Shown piece after piece: positions 5,189 to 8,640 of a stretch of 8,640 nt of DNA. Location: NCBI GenBank assembly GCA_003557825.1, contig PWNM01000351.1, positions 1-8,640 on the forward strand, written 5' to 3'. Made by a program: the position numbers and the translations under genes. Positions within the stretch are counted from its first letter, which is position 1. Each line of letters starts with the position of its first letter. The notes under the pieces were generated by a model, which saw only the letters and a program-made list of their open reading frames with translations, was not told the origin of the DNA and searched no databases. The DNA comes from Candidatus Hydrogenedentota bacterium. GTDB taxonomy: Bacteria > Hydrogenedentota > Hydrogenedentia > Hydrogenedentales > SLHB01.

Positions 5189-6184
5189 TTATTCGTCGTG
5201 AGGGATGACCCAGATGTTGCGGAACCGAACGGGATCGCCGCCGTGATCCTGCAAGAAGATGGGCCCTTCGGGAACCTCTTCACCCAGTGCGCCGCCCGTA
5301 GGATGAGGCAGTTCAAGGTCGTCATGGGTCAGAACACCGTTATGATAGACGGTCATGCGGGCGTTCTCGATTTTCTCGCCGGCGTCATTGAACCGGGGCG
5401 CTCGGAATTCCACCCGATAGGTCTGCCACTCGTTGGGCGGCAGGCTGGGATTGCTCAGCGGCGCAGCGATCTGATAGACACCGCCGCAGAAGTTATCTGC
5501 AGGGGCTTCGCCGAAGCTATCGAGGATCTGGATCTCGTAGCGCCCTTGCATATACAGGCCGCTGTTGCCTCGCGCTTGCGACCCGGGGGGGTACTGGGGC
5601 ATATAGGGCGTGGCGAATTCGAGATGCAGCGTATGATCGCCAAACTCACGTTTGCTCACAAAATGATTCGATGTGACTTGCATGGCGCCACCACGAATGT
5701 TCCCCGGATGCAGATTCCATTCGTCTATGTCTGTACCATCGAACAGCACAATGGCATCCTCAGGAGGCTCGGCGCCGAGATTCGGCGGCTGTTTGTACAC
5801 CTTGTTCAGTTCGAGTTTGATGTCGTCTCCCGCTTCTCCCCGCAAAATGCCCGTCATAGGATGGCCCTCAACAACCTCGAGGGTCACTGTGTACACGCCG
5901 CCCAATTGCGAGCCCATGTCGATATGGCCGGCAAAAACGGCGGCGTTGTTCCGCTTCATTCCCGATAGCTCGCCTTGGAACGAGTATTGATCGCGGGAGA
6001 GTTCGAGCTGAACCACATAGGTATCGTTTCCCGTTCCGATTACTCGGGCGATGGCATCGGCCTCGGGGGCGCCATCGACATACAGATTACCTTCCCAATT
6101 GCCCATGAAAGGGACCGCCATCGCCGGCAGACCGACACACAGGATTCCCAGGACCATGAGCGTACTTGCTGTCTTTCGTATCAT
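5189..6184 (-). CDS. Secreted DUF1080 (3-keto-disaccharide hydrolase family) protein
   Basis: A 331-residue exported protein. Residues 1-23 are a signal peptide with a likely cut after AMA. Residues about 26-130 form a beta-rich N-terminal region (GNWEGNLYVDG...) seen before DUF1080 in related phyla as I recall it. Residues about 144-329 are the DUF1080 domain: IVLFDGTDIDEWN (145-157), FGDHTLHLEF (181-190), RGNSGLYMQGRYEIQILDSFG (205-225), NEWQTYRVEFRAPRF (251-265) and GPIFLQDHGGDPVRFRNIWV (307-326). The fold is concanavalin-like; studied members act on 3-keto sugars formed by dehydrogenation of glycosides. GAGGAG lies nine bases before the ATG. It follows the Tat-exported reductase gene by 90 bases on the same strand and ends in an intrinsic terminator, so the two are probably one operon. 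The exact sugar is unknown. Confidence 0.9.
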   Translation of the reverse strand: MIRKTASTLMVLGILCVGLPAMAVPFMGNWEGNLYVDGAPEADAIARVIGTGNDTYVVQLELSRDQYSFQGELSGMKRNNAAVFAGHIDMGSQLGGVYTVTLEVVEGHPMTGILRGEAGDDIKLELNKVYKQPPNLGAEPPEDAIVLFDGTDIDEWNLHPGNIRGGAMQVTSNHFVSKREFGDHTLHLEFATPYMPQYPPGSQARGNSGLYMQGRYEIQILDSFGEAPADNFCGGVYQIAAPLSNPSLPPNEWQTYRVEFRAPRFNDAGEKIENARMTVYHNGVLTHDDLELPHPTGGALGEEVPEGPIFLQDHGGDPVRFRNIWVIPHDE

Positions 6185-6274
6185 CCTTGTCTACTCCTCT
6201 GTTGATTTGACCTCGGAACATAGGTAGGCGGTCATATTACCGATCCGCAACCATTCACGCAACCGTTCAACCGG

Positions 6275-7246
6275 CTAGGCCGTAAAAAGGGGGTTGATAC
6301 CGTCCGCCATAGCCTGAAGCTTGGCCTCTTCTTCATCCGACAACGAGGGCTCGAGATCCGGCGCCAGATCCAATGCCATTCGATAAAGAACCTCTTCGCC
6401 GGGAGGAACCAGCGATGTAATCGGCAAGGCCAGAGCCCAGCGCAGCGCCAACGCCGCCATCTCGGGATCGTCGATAGGCTGATACCAGCACTTCGGGTAT
6501 TTTGCACGGTCGGGGTGATCGGGTTCCCACAGCTGCTTGGCAATCGCTTTCAAGCATAGGCAGGCGACATTCTTCTCCTGGGCCCGTTGCATCACCTCGG
6601 GACCGAAGCCACCGGCATAGGTCGTCATGTAACTAAAGGGGAACAAAATCGAATCGAAATCATATCGGTCCATGGCGCTTAACGCCGCTTCGTGGGAATG
6701 AGCCGAAAAGCCGATGTAACGGACTCGGCCTTCTTTTTGCTTTTCCACGATCATATCCATTACGCCGCCGGATTGAAAAACAGGATCCACATCGGCCTCG
6801 ACATCGGTAATGGCATGCAACTGATACAGGTCGAAATAATCCGTCTTGAGCCGTTCGCAAGAACGCTCGAATTCCTCCTCGGCTGCTTCCCGCTCCCGTT
6901 GGGCGGTTTTAGTGGCCAAGAACACGTCTTTCCGGTACGGTTCGAGGGCCGGTCCGAGAATCTCCTCGGCATTGCCATAGCCAGGCGCCACATCATAGTA
7001 ATTCACGCCCCGTTCGTAGGACTCTGCCACAACTCGATTGGCATCGGCCTGCTCCACATTCATGACGACGATGCCGCCGAATCCGATAATGGAAAGGTCA
7101 ACGCCGGTTTTGCCGAACGCCCGCTTCGGAAGCGTGGCTGCATTCGATGGAGAAATCTCCTCGGCATGACCTCGCCGCGACAGGGCAGATCCGGCTGCCA
7201 GGGCCGCAGCTCCTTTGAGAAAATTCCGTCTATTCATCTGTGACAT
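6275..7246 (-). CDS. Tat-exported aldo/keto reductase
   Basis: A 323-residue protein. The N terminus has the twin-arginine motif NRRNFLKGAAALAAGSALS (residues 5-23), so it is predicted to be exported folded, probably with its NADPH or other cofactor. The rest is an aldo/keto reductase barrel. The catalytic tetrad is intact: D85 in NYYDVAPGYG, Y90 in the same segment, K113 in LATKT and H144 in YQLHAI. RYIGFSAHS and the C-terminal ALRWALALPITSLVPPG are also typical. The C-terminal cysteine cluster (ferredoxin-like) seen in some relatives is missing. The first ATG has GGGAGA nine bases upstream; an ATG three codons later is too far from it. It is followed by the DUF1080 gene, which suggests joint oxidation or reduction of sugar carbonyls outside the cytoplasm. 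Substrate and in vivo electron carrier are unknown. Confidence 0.92.
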   Translation of the reverse strand: MSQMNRRNFLKGAAALAAGSALSRRGHAEEISPSNAATLPKRAFGKTGVDLSIIGFGGIVVMNVEQADANRVVAESYERGVNYYDVAPGYGNAEEILGPALEPYRKDVFLATKTAQREREAAEEEFERSCERLKTDYFDLYQLHAITDVEADVDPVFQSGGVMDMIVEKQKEGRVRYIGFSAHSHEAALSAMDRYDFDSILFPFSYMTTYAGGFGPEVMQRAQEKNVACLCLKAIAKQLWEPDHPDRAKYPKCWYQPIDDPEMAALALRWALALPITSLVPPGEEVLYRMALDLAPDLEPSLSDEEEAKLQAMADGINPLFTA

Positions 7247-7369
7247 GGTTATGGGTCTCCCATTGGGTTATCTGCCTCAGGACAAATCAACAAAGACTGA
7301 AACGTCCCAGTTCGCGTATATCTTCCGGATACAATACTCTACTCGCTCAATCGGAACGGCGGAACAAGT

Positions 7370-7546
7370 CTAGCCGGCTGTCCAGAACCGGGATTTGCTC
7401 CCCCCTTTGCCCGCCTTGATGGTAATCCGCGCTCCACACCGGGGACAATGGCCCGAAAAAGCCGTTCCGAGACGATTGAGATAGATGCGGCTGTAGACAT
7501 GGCAACATTGAAACAATACGCCAAGATAGGGCCGACCTCGGTTCAT
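7370..7546 (-). CDS. 58-residue CPRC protein, possible zinc-ribbon-like
   Basis: A short protein of 58 residues: RPYLGVLFQCCHVYSRIYLN near the start, GHCPRCGARITIKAG in the middle and GSKSRFWTAG at the end. C14-C15 and C34-x-x-C37 could bind a metal in a ribbon-like fold, though this is inferred. The start is chosen as the ATG at 7546, because AGGGAGGT lies ten bases upstream and it begins four bases after the stop of the 51-residue membrane protein gene; the open frame extends further upstream (to 7666) but that part overlaps the membrane protein gene. I recall similar small RPY(L/I)G...CCxVY...CPRC proteins of unknown function in Planctomycetes-type genomes, without a family name. Last gene of a three-gene operon. 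Confidence 0.8.
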   Translation of the reverse strand: MNRGRPYLGVLFQCCHVYSRIYLNRLGTAFSGHCPRCGARITIKAGKGGSKSRFWTAG

Positions 7547-7550
7547 GATG

Positions 7551-7706
7551 CTATAGACCTCCCTCGTCAATATCATCATCCATATCCGTATTGGCTTCGT
7601 GCCGGGCCTTTTCAGACAAGATATCCCAAAGGGTCCAGCCGTAGTAAACCAGTCCCCAGGCAACAAACCCGGCGAGCACGGCGATAATCAGCGGAAGGTA
7701 CGTCAT
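7551..7706 (-). CDS. 51-residue single-pass membrane protein
   Basis: A 51-residue protein too short for usual gene cut-offs. Residues about 2-24 (MTYLPLIIAVLAGFVAWGLV, then YYGW) are one hydrophobic helix; then comes TLWDILSEKARHEANTDM and a strongly acidic tail (DMDDDIDEGG at 41-50). Its ATG overlaps the TGA of the upstream secreted-protein gene by four bases (ATGA at 7703-7706), the standard sign of translational coupling, and GAGGAG stands eight bases before the ATG. Its own last codons carry the ribosome site of the 58-residue gene, whose start lies four bases after the TAG. No homologue is recognised. It may anchor or scaffold partner proteins at the cytoplasmic membrane, which is inference only. 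Confidence 0.8.
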   Translation of the reverse strand: MTYLPLIIAVLAGFVAWGLVYYGWTLWDILSEKARHEANTDMDDDIDEGGL

Positions 7707-8599
7707 AATGGAGGCTCCTCGGCATCCACCCGGCGACGAGGAACAAGGGGCGGCGTCGGCGATGCCGGTTCCTCCTGCGGCGTTACCGGAGCAAGGGCCT
7801 CGAGTTCGGCCAAGGCCTCACGCATCTCGACCATCTGCCGCCGGAGGGTAAACAGCTCCTCGACCAGGTTGGCGTTTTCGTCCCATAGCTCCCAGTATGT
7901 ATCGACCATCATACGGTACGACTCGACAACTGGATCGTCAATGGACTCATAGGCGTCGTTCCATCGGGGCTGGGTAGCCGGCGCCAGGGGCGCATCGGGC
8001 AAGGGCGGCATGGGCCCCTCGTCGGATGCGGATACCATCGGTTCCTCTTCTGCGACTCTAAGCGGTTCCTCGGTCACGGTTACGGACAGATCATCGAACC
8101 AGGCCGTACCTCGGCCCTTGATAACACAGCGCAAGACCAGCAAGTTGACCCGTTCGGGCACTTCGACGCGCATCTCGACGGGCGTCCAATCGTTATCGCC
8201 GTATAGGGGCATTTCATCACTCGTCGTCGCGAATTTCACCAGCCTCCTGGGATAGGCCGAGAAACACTGTATCCAGAGTGCGGCCTCGGTCACGTCGCGG
8301 GTTTTGATATAACCCCGCACAACTACCTCCTTGCCGCCCACATCGGCGATGATATTCTGGCTCCAGTTGTTGACGGGTTCTCTGTCATACTCCTCCGGCG
8401 TGTGGAGCACAAGGGAGTACTCCCCCACATGGGCCTCCCGATCGTCGAGGCGGGCATAGGCCCCGTCCTGCGGCATGACAAATACATGCCATCTGGCCGG
8501 CAGCGCACCTTCGACCTCCTCGAACCGGGGATTGACGACCAAATTCGATGGACTGGCGCCCAGAGCCGGCAGCATGAATAGGACAAAAAGCATCTTCAT
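7703..8599 (-). CDS. Secreted carbohydrate-binding-like protein with coiled coil
   Basis: A 298-residue protein. Residues 1-15 (MKMLFVLFMLPALGA) are a short signal peptide. Residues about 19-177 resemble a jelly-roll carbohydrate-binding module of the CBM4/9 or galactose-binding type: NLVVNPRFEEVEGALPARWH, AHVGEYSLVLHT, NNWSQNIIADVGGKEVVVRGYI, WTPVEMRVEVPERVNLLVLRCVI and GTAWFDDLSVTV. Then an acidic and proline-rich linker (about 178-212), a predicted coiled coil (about 236-270, heptad-like LVEELFTLRRQMVEMREALAELEAL), and a Pro-rich C terminus. No enzyme domain is present. The first ATG has no Shine-Dalgarno; the promoter just upstream predicts a leaderless mRNA. It is the first gene of an operon with the 51- and 58-residue proteins. 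The ligand and role are unknown; surface binding or assembly is a guess. Confidence 0.82.
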   Translation of the reverse strand: MKMLFVLFMLPALGASPSNLVVNPRFEEVEGALPARWHVFVMPQDGAYARLDDREAHVGEYSLVLHTPEEYDREPVNNWSQNIIADVGGKEVVVRGYIKTRDVTEAALWIQCFSAYPRRLVKFATTSDEMPLYGDNDWTPVEMRVEVPERVNLLVLRCVIKGRGTAWFDDLSVTVTEEPLRVAEEEPMVSASDEGPMPPLPDAPLAPATQPRWNDAYESIDDPVVESYRMMVDTYWELWDENANLVEELFTLRRQMVEMREALAELEALAPVTPQEEPASPTPPLVPRRRVDAEEPPL

Positions 8600-8605
8600 G
8601 AGGAA

Positions 8606-8634
8606 AGTCTAGCAACCCCGCCCTAACTAGTCAA
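8606..8634 (-). promoter_or_regulatory. Promoter for a leaderless mRNA
   Basis: On the minus strand TTGACT (8629-8634; 5 of 6 to consensus) and TAGACT (8606-8611; 4 of 6) are 17 bases apart. The seventh base after the -10 hexamer is A8599, the first base of the initiation ATG of the secreted CBM-like gene. This predicts a transcript that begins at, or within a base or two of, the start codon, in keeping with the missing Shine-Dalgarno. Confidence 0.6.
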
Positions 8635-8640
8635 CGAAGG

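Noticed and set aside
4540..5208. 222-codon plus-strand frame opposite the glycosyltransferase
   Set aside because: No recognisable motifs, while the opposite strand carries all family 2 glycosyltransferase motifs in order.
5198..5968. 256-codon plus-strand frame opposite the DUF1080 gene
   Set aside because: Antisense shadow; the minus strand encodes a signal peptide and a full DUF1080 domain.
6692..7243. 183-codon plus-strand frame opposite the aldo/keto reductase
   Set aside because: Antisense to an intact reductase with all catalytic residues; no domain visible in it.
7547..7666. N-terminal extension of the 58-residue gene (start at 7666)
   Set aside because: The extra 40 residues overlap the 51-residue membrane protein gene in another frame and lack motifs, and the ATG at 7546 has its own ribosome site.

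Overview
The window (about 8.6 kb, moderately GC-rich) looks like chromosomal DNA of an environmental bacterium in or near the PVC or Hydrogenedentes groups (Planctomycetota, Lentisphaerota, Hydrogenedentota). The clues are a secreted DUF1080 sugar-active protein beside a Tat-exported aldo/keto reductase, a tiny 'RPYLG...CCxxY...CPRC' protein of a type I associate with those phyla, and a CHAD-domain gene. This placement is inferred from gene content only. I see no phage, transposon, CRISPR array or rRNA.

Layout. (1) 55-1620, plus strand: a two-gene operon of a stand-alone HD domain like the C-terminal part of Ppx/GppA, followed directly by a CHAD-domain protein; both point to polyphosphate biology. 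(2) 1649-1824, plus: a self-contained tRNA unit with promoter, tRNA with CAT anticodon and encoded CCA, and a strong intrinsic terminator. (3) 1894-2523, minus: an exported peroxiredoxin-like thiol protein, divergent from a PilZ-domain gene (2855-3202, plus) with its own TATAAT promoter. (4) 3245-3312: two tandem hairpins between the convergent PilZ and homocysteine methyltransferase genes. (5) 3323-4231, minus: a stand-alone homocysteine S-methyltransferase domain protein. (6) 4378-5112, minus: a family 2 glycosyltransferase resembling dolichyl-/polyprenyl-phosphate sugar transferases. (7) 5189-7246, minus: a Tat-exported aldo/keto reductase followed by a secreted DUF1080 protein, probably co-transcribed and acting on sugars outside the cytoplasm, ended by an intrinsic terminator. 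(8) 7370-8634, minus: a tight three-gene operon of a secreted carbohydrate-binding-like protein with a coiled coil, a 51-residue single-pass membrane protein joined to it by an ATGA overlap, and a 58-residue cysteine-containing protein.

The most unusual part is operon 8. Its promoter lies so close to the first ATG that the mRNA should be leaderless, and no Shine-Dalgarno sequence is visible there, while the two following small genes each have one. Its first and third genes have only generic or family-level hints of function and the middle one none, so it is the best candidate for an undescribed system. The rest is mostly recognisable housekeeping and carbohydrate-related genes.
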